From the NCBI GenBank assembly GCA_907163375.1, contig CAJQUW010011511.1, positions 62,001-126,000 of the forward strand: a stretch of DNA of 64,000 nt. Reading direction: 5' to 3'. Below the pieces are notes generated by a model. That model ran no database searches. It saw nothing but the letters and a program-made list of their open reading frames with translations, and was not told the origin of the DNA. A program made the translations under genes and the position numbers. This document shows, in pieces, positions 9,457 through 19,253 of this stretch (position 1 is the stretch's first letter; each line of letters opens with the position of its first letter). Source of the stretch: Prostheceraeus crozeri (Eukaryota > Platyhelminthes > Polycladida > Euryleptidae).

Positions 9457-12400
9457 TTAAAACGGTGAAGTAGTTATTCCATCAGGAAAAATTTTTCTTT
9501 TATCATCAAATGGATCTAATGCTAATTTATGTTCCTCTTTTAAATACATTTTATGTTTCTTTGAATTAAGTCTATAATTACATGCTGTTTTTATTTCATT
9601 ATTAAATAATACCTTTTTATAATCTTGAAATGTTATTTGATTAGCCACTGATGCCTTTGAAATTCCTTTTAATGTTTTATGTGTTTTAATATTATTAGTT
9701 GTGTTATAACAATAACATTTAGATTTTAAAAATATAGCTTCTGTTATGAAATCTTCATTTCCTTCTAATTCATCTTTTACTTTACATAAATCAGAAGGAT
9801 GAATGATATCTTTTATTTTATCTATTTCTTCATCAAGTGTAGAATTATACGGTATTGTTTATTCTAAGAAAACAGAATCGGTATCTGTAAAGTGTAATTT
9901 ATAGTTTTTGCCATAAGCAGGTGCTAAATAATCATATATAAATCTATACATAAATAGTTTAGCTAATTCTAATATAGTGAATCCTATAAAATTAAACTTA
10001 TCATGTTTTACGCTGATTCGACGTAAATGTACAGCACATAGTTCATCACTAAATCTAGTAGTTCTTTTATATGTAGGTTTCCTTGTTAAATTTTGAAACC
10101 TATCTTTATCATAAACTATTTCAATATTTTGTCTATTACGCACATTTTCTAAAGTCTTACCATAAAATGCATTATTCATTAATTTGAAGAACACGTTTCC
10201 AAAATCATCTTTATTTCTTTTAGCTATTTTACGTTTTTCAATATTGAACTCTATATAATCTTTTAACCACCTAGATTTTTGATAAAATAGTTTTCGATGT
10301 ATTTTGGTGAGAATCATTCCATGATCTAAATACCAATCTAGCATTCTTCCTTCAACAACATACTTTCCTTTATTGCTTTGTGTTAACATAAGTTTTTTTG
10401 TTGGTCTGTATTTCTTAGGAATTATAGATTTTTGATAATCTGAAAAATCTTCTATATTGGGAATTTTGTTTTCGGGACAGAAAGGAAAATATTTTGTTTT
10501 ATCTTTTATTTCATCAGGGTATACTAAATCAACTTCATATATATAACCATGATTATAATTTCCATCATATGTTTTTTGATAATCTAGAATATTACACCAT
10601 GACATTTCACCTGTTGGTAATTCTTGTATCATGCAAGAAGAATATAAGCTATTAAAATCATAATATAACAAATAGTTTTCTCTCATGATTTGATCAACTG
10701 CTGCTTGACTCTGTTCATTTGATATAAGTCCTTCTATATTTTGATTAAACAATTTTATAAACTGATCACTTTCTTCTGGAGATAAAGGTTTCATTATTCC
10801 ATAATCATCAGGATTTACTTTTTTATTGTAACACTGTACATAACGATTACCTAAAACTGATGAAACTCCACCTCTAATTCCAGATTCAAAAAATAATAAT
10901 TTATCATATGTATTTTCTTTATAATGTTTAAGTTTAACATTTGTATGTTTTAATCCTGCTAACCATGTTAAACCTGGTGTAGAATAACAATAACATGGAT
11001 CTATTCCGTAATATTCTAAACACATGTCACGAAAGTTTTCGAAAAGATCAGCTAGTATTAATACATCTATCTGAAGATATTTCATTGTATAATCATACAT
11101 TGTTTTACAATTTAACTCTCTCCAATTCTTTTCAGCTTCTGCATAGTCTTCTTCAGATAATTGTGATTGTTTTAATGTTGATTTAAATTTATTTATTGGA
11201 GGAAATTGTTTTTCTTCCATAATTTTATTCACAGAATTAAAATCAGTCTTCGACTGTGAACCACAGGTTTTATCTCCAGTTATATCAGTCTTCGACTGTG
11301 AACCACAGGTTAAATATTCATACGGAAATATGCCTTTTAAAGGTTTTAAATTATATTTATTTAATATTTTACATTGTTCAGATTTCAAAGTTTTTCCCAT
11401 AACATCTAATGAATAAGGAGTAAAAAATCTAAATGCATCTAAAATTCTAATACAACCTAATTGCATTGAAAAATATTCTTCTTCTGTTTTACATAGTACA
11501 TTTATTTGTTGTTGTTGTAATTTTTCTGATGAAAATAAATCTTTCATTACTAGATGGAAATCATATTTAGAACCATTGTAGAAATATAAAGGAACAAAGT
11601 TATATTTAAATTTATTAGCATTAAGATTACAAGAATTATGTGCTGCACCTCTATATAATCCATTTAGATGATCATGATCTTTTACCTTATCAAGATATCT
11701 ACCTCTGCCATTTTTATAATTTTTTGTAAATTCTTTTCCACAGTAATAACATTTTGTTTCATTAATAAAATTTAATTTTTCTTTTTCTGTTAATGGCATC
11801 ATTGGAATATTTGTTTCAAGCAATTGTGAAAAACGTCCTTGTAATTCTTCTACTTTCTTTGTAAACATTTCTGAACTATCTTCACCATAGTATTGATAAT
11901 ATTCTGATTTAAATAATTCAGGATAATTTGAATGAATGTACATTCCCCAACATAATGGTTTTTGTTCAAATAAATATTTTTCTTTACTTTGTTCAGCTGC
12001 ACTTTTTTCATAATTATCATTTTCAGAATTATCATTTTGAGAATCAGGCGAAGCCCTAGAACCTTCGGTTCGATTTTGTGTCATATTAACATTATATGCT
12101 TCGAAATCACAATATATTGTAAAGGGTACTTTATTTTTAAAATACCATTTATTATATTCTAAATAATCATCTTTAGGAAAAGTATTTTCAACTGCTTCAT
12201 TTTGTTGACAATTCTCCAAATGTCTATTCATTTCTTCTTTAGTTCTAAAACTTGTCATACATTGAAGACAAGGAAAATTTGTATTATCTGAAGTTTTTGT
12301 AAATATAGAAACATCTTTACACAATATAAAATGACCCTGATAATATAATATATTCGCTTGTGCTGGTTGTTTTGTTTGTTTTAATTTTTCAAATTTATCT

Positions 12401-13962
12401 TGATATATTTCATGTGTTTCATCAATTTCTTTTGTAAGATTAAATGTATTTCGATGAAAATTTTGATTTAATATTTGTAGCTGTTGTTCATATTCTTTAT
12501 CATATTGTTCTTTATATTGTTGTAGACATTTTTTTAAAGATTCATTTATTTTTTGATTGGTTTCATTTTCTTCATTATTTAATTCTTTATTGACTTCATT
12601 ATTTTCTTCATTTAATTTTTGTATTGTTTCTATCTTATTTTGGTATTTATGGCCATATTCTTGTAGTAATATTTTTGTTTGTTGTTGATAATCTGTTTTA
12701 CAATTTTGTAAAATTTCATTTAAATTTTGTAATTTTTGTTGATATTCTAAAGATAAAGATAAATAATCGGTATCATAATCATAATTATAATTACGTCCTT
12801 TATAATTATTATGATTAATCATTATTGGTGATAATGTTTTAACAATTTCAAATTTTTCAGTACATATTATATTTCCTTGGTAAAAAATATTATGATGCAT
12901 GTAATTTCCTCTATCATTATATACTATTTCTGATTGACATAAATTTTTATTATTCAAATAAAATTTTTTTGAATCTGAGTAAAGTGAAGTAATTTTACCA
13001 ATAGAAACATAATTCACATTTAATTCAAAAACATTTACTTCTATTAAATTTTTATTCTTTTTATGAAACTTTTTTAACCTATTATAATCATATTGAAATT
13101 CATCTAAGCCATCAGAGAGATCAAATTCATTTATGTATTCTTCTTTAATGTAATGACTGAGTCTTTCTTTGTGATATTCTGCAGGATGTAAATGTGCTAT
13201 AATACTCCACAGAAAACAATAATCATCTTCATTTTTTATGTTGATTATTTGTGGTGAACTGAAAGGCAAAGGAACATAACTACCACCAGTATTATTTTTA
13301 TATTTATCAATTACTATTTTCTTAGATAGTATTTTAACAAATCTCCAACCAGATTCACGTAACTGGGCTTCAATTATACAATTTTCTAATTTAAGTATCA
13401 TCGATTCAAATATGGGTTGTATATCATTTACATTATGAATTTCTTGTGAATTTGTAAAATGTCCTTGTATTATTTCTTCAGGAATTCCATCAGGTCCATT
13501 TTTTGTATAAAGTACTTCTACATTCATATAACATTTGAAAGATTTCTTAAATATATTATAAAAGTTTGTTAATACATTATAAAAAGTTTCATCGGTTTCA
13601 TTATGTTCAACAGATTCATTAAATAAATATTTTATATCTGTTACCGCTTCATCGGTTCGTTCAGCTTCATCAAATTCATCAGTATCGCTAAATAAATATC
13701 TTCCATCTGGTAGGGTCTCATCTTCACTATTAAAAACTTTTTTATATTCCGAATGTGAATAATCATCAAACATTTTTTTAACTTTTATATCAGTAGGCAA
13801 TTTTTCTAGATAGTTTTTATAACTATTTAATTTTAATATATTTCCTTCATCAACTCGTTCTACATTTTGTAAATGCAATTTACTATTTAAATGAGATTGA
13901 TAACTTCTTTTTGTTTGCAACTTTTTTTTACATAAGACACAATAAAACTTGGTATTTTCCAT
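9457..13962 (-). pseudogene. polB: Polinton protein-primed DNA polymerase B (pPolB), broken
   Basis: This is the replicative polymerase of the element. It opens with a C2H2 finger (C8, C11, H24, H30). A coiled coil follows at about 400-525 and a second C2H2 finger (FPCLQC) near 565. The exonuclease motifs are YCDFEAYN near 620, YNGSKYDFH near 797 and YTMKYLQIDVLILAD near 960. Between Exo I and II lies an HNH/endonuclease-VII-like cysteine block (CYYCG...DHDHLNGLYRG...CN) near 740-775, common in Polinton polymerases. The polymerase motifs are YDFNSLYS near 1104, KLMNNAFYGK near 1260 and TDTDS. The start at 13962 lies behind a TTTAAAAAATAAAAAATGG context. GC-rich hairpin segments are carried in frame near 630-640 and 885-905. 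It looks broken (one or two breaks). Confidence 0.94.
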
Positions 13963-14103
13963 TTTTTATTTTTTAAAGAAAAATTTGTGTTTTAATTTTA
14001 GATATAAACATTCTAATATCAAGGACTTGAGAGTTATCATATATTATTATATATTTCACATTCTTAAGTTATTTTATTTTCTTTATCACATTAAGTATTA
14101 TCA

Positions 14104-15462
14104 TTAAGTTTTATCATATAACGTTTTATCAAAAGATAATTTAAATTTATTTTCACTAACTATTGATTCTTCATCATCATCATCAATTGATTCTTCATCA
14201 TCATCATAAATTGTTTCTTCAACATCATAAATTACACTTTTTGGGATTGGATACCATTCTCTTATTGGAATATCTAACTCTAAATTACATCTTTTATCTG
14301 ATAATAATATAATAGAGAAAAATATTGGTCTTTGTTCTCTTTTGGAAAATTTAATAACACCACCATAATCTGAATCACTTTTAGTTTTTATTAAAGATGA
14401 TAAAATTTTAAATTGATTAGATGTAAATCCTAATTTAAATTTTGTAGACCCGACACATAGTTGTCGAACAGTATCTTCAACTATACCATCATTATTATTT
14501 TCAATTGTAAGAAAATGAAATTTAGATAAATTTTGATTATATGTAGTATTAGTATCATGTACATCAGTATGAGATATAAATTTTTCTTCACTTAAATTTT
14601 TATAATTACTAATATTTTTATAATGTTTTTTACCATTTACACCTTTTTCAGATGTTTCAGAATCATCATTATTATTATTATAAGATTCTTTAAGATCGGG
14701 AAAAGCCCTAGAACCTTCGGTTCGTTTATTATGATTATGATTATGGTCATTGTTAATAGTATAAGGTGTAGTCCACATATAAATTTTCTCTTGTTGAGCT
14801 AAGCCATTTATGTAAGATTTTAACAAATTAATATTTAAGTTTGAATATAATCCTATATAAGTATCATCATCATATCTTTGTGGCATTTCTAATGTTTCTT
14901 GTTTATAAATTGTATCTCTGTAATAAACTTGACATAATAATTCTTCATTATGTTTTTTACTCTCGATATGAATGTTATATTGATTTTGTTCATCAACAAA
15001 TAATCTAATTTTTTCTTTCGAAAAAGATTTTAATTTTTTAACTAATTCTTTAATATTGATATAATTGATAATTTTAGTTTCTATCCAATCAGTATTACTA
15101 ATCGGCAAAACTGCTCTAATGAATCCATAAACATTATTATGACCTATTATAACCATATTTTCTTTATTTAATTCTACATAAGCTACATCATTATATTTAC
15201 TAACAATCTCCATAAATTTAATAAATGGATCACCTGGAAATAAACAATAATTAGTTTCTATAGAAGGTAAACCTTTAGTCTGTTCTCTAAATATTTCGGC
15301 TTGTAATTGAAAAAAAAGATTAACATCTATACATGGATTTGTAATAGTATTATTATTATTATTATTATCAAAACATTTATTTTCAAATCCCGTTGATCTC
15401 GTCGAATAAGAAGAACAGGATGATACGGGCGAATATGATTTTTTTAAATTTGGATTTTCCAT
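14104..15462 (-). CDS. pPolB-neighbour, candidate clamp or ssDNA-binding protein, 452 aa
   Basis: I cannot assign a family with certainty. The protein has two beta-rich halves (about residues 75-225 and 310-400) of alternating hydrophobic strands. They are split by a low-complexity Asn/His/Lys-rich linker at about 235-290, which also holds an in-frame hairpin segment reading RTEGSRAFPD. The C-terminal ~45 residues are strongly acidic (DDDEESIDDDDEES) and end in a basic/aromatic tip. Two repeated beta domains, an acidic tail and a place directly upstream of, and co-oriented with, the polymerase suit a PCNA-like processivity factor or a ssDNA-binding protein. This rests on layout and composition only. 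No catalytic motif was seen. Confidence 0.55.
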   Translation of the reverse strand: MENPNLKKSYSPVSSCSSYSTRSTGFENKCFDNNNNNNTITNPCIDVNLFFQLQAEIFREQTKGLPSIETNYCLFPGDPFIKFMEIVSKYNDVAYVELNKENMVIIGHNNVYGFIRAVLPISNTDWIETKIINYINIKELVKKLKSFSKEKIRLFVDEQNQYNIHIESKKHNEELLCQVYYRDTIYKQETLEMPQRYDDDTYIGLYSNLNINLLKSYINGLAQQEKIYMWTTPYTINNDHNHNHNKRTEGSRAFPDLKESYNNNNDDSETSEKGVNGKKHYKNISNYKNLSEEKFISHTDVHDTNTTYNQNLSKFHFLTIENNNDGIVEDTVRQLCVGSTKFKLGFTSNQFKILSSLIKTKSDSDYGGVIKFSKREQRPIFFSIILLSDKRCNLELDIPIREWYPIPKSVIYDVEETIYDDDEESIDDDDEESIVSENKFKLSFDKTLYDKT

Positions 15463-15537
15463 TTTTTTATTTTTATTAGAAAAAATTTTATTTTTTTATT
15501 TTTATTAGAAAAAATTTTATTTTTTTATTGTTAAAAA
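15463..15537. promoter_or_regulatory. divergent promoter with ~37-bp tandem repeat
   Basis: Only 75 bases separate two divergent start codons. They consist of about two copies of a TTTTATTTTTATTAGAAAAA unit followed by TTTTTTATTGTTAAAAAATG. T-runs ending in a purine run at the ATG occur on both sides, so this is probably a compact bidirectional promoter. Confidence 0.5.
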
Positions 15538-16425
15538 ATGATGTTACCAAATGTTGGTGGAGGTGCATATATCCCGAATAATCGTGAATTAGAAATAGAG
15601 ATAGAAAATTATATCATGAAAACTGGAGACGTTTTATCTGGTCCATTGCATCTTTCTATTCTTCCGCAACAAAATACAGAGTTAACAAATAAACAATATG
15701 TTGATACACAAATCAATGACTTGAAAGAAAAATATATAAACGATGTTTTGGTTCCACTGATGAATGAATTAAAGTTGCTAAAACTTAATGACAAATCATT
15801 AAACGAAAAATTATTAAAACTTGATAAAAAGGATAGAGAGCTAGAAGCAGATATAGCAAAACTTTTTAAAAAGATTTCAGAACAATCAAAAATTTTAATA
15901 TTACTTTCTTTAAATTTAAAATCTGCAGTCATTAAAAATAAACATCAGATAAAAATGTTAAAAGAACAATTAGAAGATGAAATAGAAAAACTACCTGAAA
16001 GAATTAAAAAAAATTTAAAGCAGTTACAAACTACATTCCAAAAAAGTGTTGATGAATTGAATTCTAAAATTACTCAACAAATGAAAAAGATGAATAGAAT
16101 AATAAATGAAGTAAACTCACTTAATGAAAAAGTTGATAAAATGAAAACTCTTAAAATCAATTTAGAAAATGAATTAAAGAAAAATTTACAAGAAAACTCT
16201 AAAGAAAATAAAGAACAGTTAGATTCTGGTAAAAGACAATTAGATGTTCTTAAAGTTAAGTTAAATGCTCTTAAAACGGCGTTGAAGATTAATCAGCAGA
16301 AAATGCAAGTTAATAGAAGAGAAATTAAAGTACATCACACGCTGCTTGACGCAATAGATAAAGTGCAACAGGCAATTAATAAAGTTATTTCGAAGTTGTT
16401 GTCCATTCACAAACGTAAATCTTGA
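15538..16425 (+). CDS. fibre-like trimeric coiled-coil protein with phage-tail-fibre motif, 295 aa
   Basis: Residues 1-25 form a short Gly/Pro-containing head (PNVGGGAYIPNN). Residues 28-57 contain TGDVLSGPLHLS and, after a short gap, LTNKQYVD. That is the spacing and wording of the repeated GDTMTGPL...ATKQYVD module of phage tail fibres. The rest (about 58-290) is an almost unbroken lysine/glutamate/leucine coiled coil with a basic tip. In adenoviruses the vertex spike is a trimer anchored to the penton by its N-terminus. A similar role for this protein in the Polinton particle is inference from architecture. It is the first gene of the right-hand virion block (fibre-like, pVI-like, major capsid). 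The start is at TTGTTAAAAAATG. Confidence 0.65.
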   Translation: MMLPNVGGGAYIPNNRELEIEIENYIMKTGDVLSGPLHLSILPQQNTELTNKQYVDTQINDLKEKYINDVLVPLMNELKLLKLNDKSLNEKLLKLDKKDRELEADIAKLFKKISEQSKILILLSLNLKSAVIKNKHQIKMLKEQLEDEIEKLPERIKKNLKQLQTTFQKSVDELNSKITQQMKKMNRIINEVNSLNEKVDKMKTLKINLENELKKNLQENSKENKEQLDSGKRQLDVLKVKLNALKTALKINQQKMQVNRREIKVHHTLLDAIDKVQQAINKVISKLLSIHKRKS

Positions 16426-16497
16426 TCATAAACGTAAATCTTAGCGCAAATATTAACGTAAATATTTTTTCCCAAAAGTCAAATTTAATCCTAAAAA

Positions 16498-16881
16498 ATG
16501 CCTATAATTTATAAACACAATCTTAAACATTTTGCTTCAAATCAAAGAATTGCTCATGAACCACGTATGAATCCTGTTTATCATTATGATAATAGAGAAA
16601 CAGTTCACACGGAAGGAGCTGGTATCTTTTCTGGTATTGGAAGTATCGTTAACTTAATTAAAAATAATAAAGATTTGATTACATCTGCTGCAAAAGGAGC
16701 AGCTGCTATAGATAGTACAGCTAGTGCAATATCAAATGCTGTTAAGTCTCAAAACGAATTAAAACAACTAGAAGCTATTCGTAAACTTAGGAATGATTCT
16801 GAAGAACTAAAAAATTTAAAAAAACTTTCAGAGGAAACAAAAAACAAAATTGCTAACATAGCTGTGGGGGTGAAACCTTGA
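16498..16881 (+). CDS. pVI-like virion precursor with adenain-type cleavage site, 127 aa
   Basis: The small protein has a polar N-terminal pro-region (1-41). An HTEGAG stretch at about 37-42 resembles adenain sites of the form xxGx-G. It is followed directly by an amphipathic, Gly/Ile-rich helix beginning GIFSGIGSIVNLIKNNKDL. Mature adenovirus protein VI also begins with a short Gly/Phe/Trp/Ser helix that disrupts endosomal membranes. A charged helical tail ends the protein. Because the element encodes an adenain-like protease, processing of this protein as a membrane-lytic capsid protein is a reasonable inference. The start at CTAAAAAATG matches its neighbours. It lies between the fibre-like and major capsid genes. 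Confidence 0.6.
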   Translation: MPIIYKHNLKHFASNQRIAHEPRMNPVYHYDNRETVHTEGAGIFSGIGSIVNLIKNNKDLITSAAKGAAAIDSTASAISNAVKSQNELKQLEAIRKLRNDSEELKNLKKLSEETKNKIANIAVGVKP

Positions 16882-17050
16882 GGAGCGGAGCTCCGTCTGA
16901 TAGTAAACATAAGAAGAAATCAGACGTAGCCATAAAACGTTCAATTGAACCTACGGTTCGTTCAATTGAAGAAATAAGAGGAAATGGCGTGAGCAGCAAC
17001 CTTCGGTTTAACCAGCAAAGCTGTAGCGGAGCTGGTCTAGCAAAATTCTA
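16882..17050. terminator. cluster of GC-rich triloop hairpins
   Basis: After the pVI-like stop come GGAGCGGAGCTCC, a TCTGAT...ATCAGA pair, GAACCTACGGTTC inside a TTCAATTGAACC...GGTTCGTTCAATTGAA palindrome, AACCTTCGGTT, and AGCTGTAGCGGAGCT. All use ~5-bp stems with 3-base loops. They mark the 3' end of the fibre/pVI block, where a terminator or mRNA 3'-structure role is inferred. Confidence 0.5.
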
Positions 17051-17170
17051 AAATTATGTTTTTTAGTAAAATTTTTTTTAGTAAAATTTTTTTAGCAAAA
17101 TTTTCTTAGCAAAATTTTTTTAGTAAAATTATTTTAGTAAAATTATTTTAGCAGAATTTTTTCTGTGTGT
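17051..17170. repeat. tandem TTTTAGTAAAA/TTTTAGCAAAA repeats
   Basis: About seven imperfect 15-18-bp copies of an AAAATTTTTTTAGTA unit stand before the major capsid gene. It is the densest of the minisatellites that precede virion genes in this element. Confidence 0.6.
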
Positions 17171-17205
17171 GAGAAAAACAAAAAGTCAAATTATTTTTTA
17201 TAAAA

Positions 17206-18526
17206 ATGTCTTCGCTTATCGAAAATAAATTTAGATTAGACGATCCTCCTTTCGTCAGTTGCAATCAAAAAAAGAATGACTATATAAGAATTGCTATGAA
17301 TCCCGGATCTTCCAGTAGAGTAAATACTGGAGGTGATTTAATTTTTAAAGTTGATAATCAGCAGAGTTATATATATCTACCTGATTCATTTTTACACTGT
17401 GAATATTCTTTGTATAGTGATGCCAATTTTACAACACCATTACCAGAAACCGATAATATTGCACTAGAGAATAATTTTTTTCCAAGATTATTTACACAAA
17501 TGCGTTTAGATGTTGCAACTCAAAATATAGAAACAATAAGTGATTCTCCAGGTGTAATTGATACAATGCTTAGATTTATAACAATTGGTGAAAATAATAA
17601 AAAGTATGAAATCGAAGGTTGGTTTCCTGATACTAATGATGGTATAATTGTTGATGATTTAACTCACGCTGGAACAGATGCAGCAGGAATTGCGAAAGAT
17701 GTAGAAAATATTGCAAAACATTTAAATAAAACAAATAATGATGCATATAAAGAAAGACGTGAATTTAACAAGAAAAGTAAACAGACAGTTAATTGGTCAT
17801 TGTCTCCATTATTCGGATATTTAGATTATGACAAAATATCATATCAATTGAAATTTAAATTAATAATTCATCGTACAGCAAATAATGAATTAATCTTTTT
17901 TGGTAAGACTGGGGAAAAAGCATATTTAAAAATTGATTACTTAAAAAAAATTACTCCTAGTTTAGAGATTGAAACAGCTATTGCAAAAAGATTAAATACT
18001 AACAAACCAATTCCAGTAAATTTTCTAAAGCGTACTGCTAGTTCAGTAACTTTTTCCGAACAAAGATTTAACTGGCATTTTACTAGAACTGCGAATACAC
18101 CAAGATATTTATTACTAACTTTTCAAAGAAATAATTCTCCAATTTTTGATAAGAACAATAATCTCTTCCATATTAATACAATTCGAAGTTTACAAGTTTC
18201 ATTAAATCAAACCCGATATCCAATTGATCCATTAAGATTCGATGATACCAATAATCAATTTATGGAAGGTATGATTCTTATCGAAATCTTTGTATAGAAT
18301 TTGGAGTTGAACCACAATTAACTCCTGGAGATTGGAGACATTTATATCCTGTTTTCTGTTTCGATTTAAGTGCACAATCTGAAGATATTATCAAGACTGG
18401 TTGTGATGTAACAATTAATATTGAAAAGAAAGATTCCACAACTTCATTGATGGCTTATGGTTTATTGCTAGAAGATGTAAAATATTCTATTGAAATTCTT
18501 AATGGAAAGATGGCTAGGATAGGTTA
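17206..18526 (+). pseudogene. Polinton major capsid protein (double jelly roll, hexon-like), broken
   Basis: This is the main shell protein of the predicted icosahedral particle. The N-terminal region has the TGGDLIFKVDN strand and a FLHCEYSLY strand, with the acidic inter-strand loops of double-jelly-roll capsids. The second barrel has RYLLLTFQRNN followed by FHINTIRSLQVSLNQTRYP, a well-marked signature region of Polinton capsids, then a DWRHLYPVFCFDLS segment. The overall size suits the family. The start lies behind TTATTTTTTATAAAAATG. It sits in the virion block between the pVI-like gene and a second small membrane-active protein. It looks broken (about one break). Confidence 0.86.
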
Positions 18527-18724
18527 GTAACCTGAGGACCTTTGGTCCGATCGGCTGAATCCTCGAGGAGCTTCGCTCCGATAAGTTAACTTAAATTTTT
18601 TTAGTAATTAGTAATAAAATTTTTTTTCATAACTAGAATAGATTAAAATTTTTTGGTAACTTAAAATTTTTTCATAACTAGAATAGATTAAAATTTTTGA
18701 TAACTTAAAATTTTTTTATTAAAA
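18527..18724. promoter_or_regulatory. hairpins then tandem repeats before next virion gene
   Basis: GGACCTTTGGTCC and GGAGCTTCGCTCC hairpins close the capsid gene. Two ~50-bp copies of a CATAACTAGAATAGATTAAAA-type unit then lead into TTTTTTTATTAAAAATG at 18725. The gap thus combines a 3'-end hairpin and an upstream minisatellite, as elsewhere in the element. Confidence 0.5.
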
Positions 18725-19213
18725 ATGTCACAAGCGAAAAGTAATAATAATAATAATAAAACGGTTGAATTAAAATTACGTAATATTGTTGACAAAAATA
18801 CCCCTAAAACTATTACGATTAACAAAAATAAGTATTACATAAGTAAACCAATGATAGAGAATATTCAATTACAAGAAGAAAAGAATGGTGGAATTCTCCC
18901 ATTAATTCCACTAATAATAGGAGGCATAGCAGCAGCAGGAAGTGTTGCAGGTGGGACAGCTGGTATTGTCCAAGCAGTAAATAAAAATAAATCAGAGAAG
19001 TCAGCATTAGAAGAACAAAAACGACATAATAGAGAGTTAGAGAAAGTTGCTAGGGGTGACGGAATAGTAGATAATTTTATTAGTAAATTAAAATTAGTTG
19101 ATGAAGGAAAACGAGTTCTTAAAAATATTCTCCACAATGTTGATGATTTAATTGAAATTAAAGAAACTAAAGATGGTTCTGGAATATATCTAAGTCCTAG
19201 TATGATAAGGTAA
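18725..19213 (+). CDS. small virion-type protein with cleavage site and membrane helix, 162 aa
   Basis: The first ~50 residues are polar and basic, with an early Asn run. EKNGG at about 52-56 resembles an adenain site of the xxGG-x type. It is followed at once by ILPLIPLIIGGIAAAGSVAGG, a hydrophobic glycine-rich helix that could cross or disrupt a membrane. The remainder is a charged helix ending in DGSGIYLSPSMIR. The layout (pro-region, cleavage site, hydrophobic helix) echoes adenovirus pX/pVI-type core or lytic proteins and the pVI-like protein at 16498. The function is inference. It lies 40 bases before the PLA2-integrase gene and shares the TTTATTAAAAATG start context. Confidence 0.55.
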   Translation: MSQAKSNNNNNKTVELKLRNIVDKNTPKTITINKNKYYISKPMIENIQLQEEKNGGILPLIPLIIGGIAAAGSVAGGTAGIVQAVNKNKSEKSALEEQKRHNRELEKVARGDGIVDNFISKLKLVDEGKRVLKNILHNVDDLIEIKETKDGSGIYLSPSMIR

Positions 19214-19253
19214 AACATTTATTTTATCTTTTAAATTTTTTTTATCTTTTAAA

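Noticed and set aside
18819-19218. Minus-strand frames of 62 and 117 codons
   Set aside because: Both are shadows of the plus-strand small virion protein at 18725-19213.
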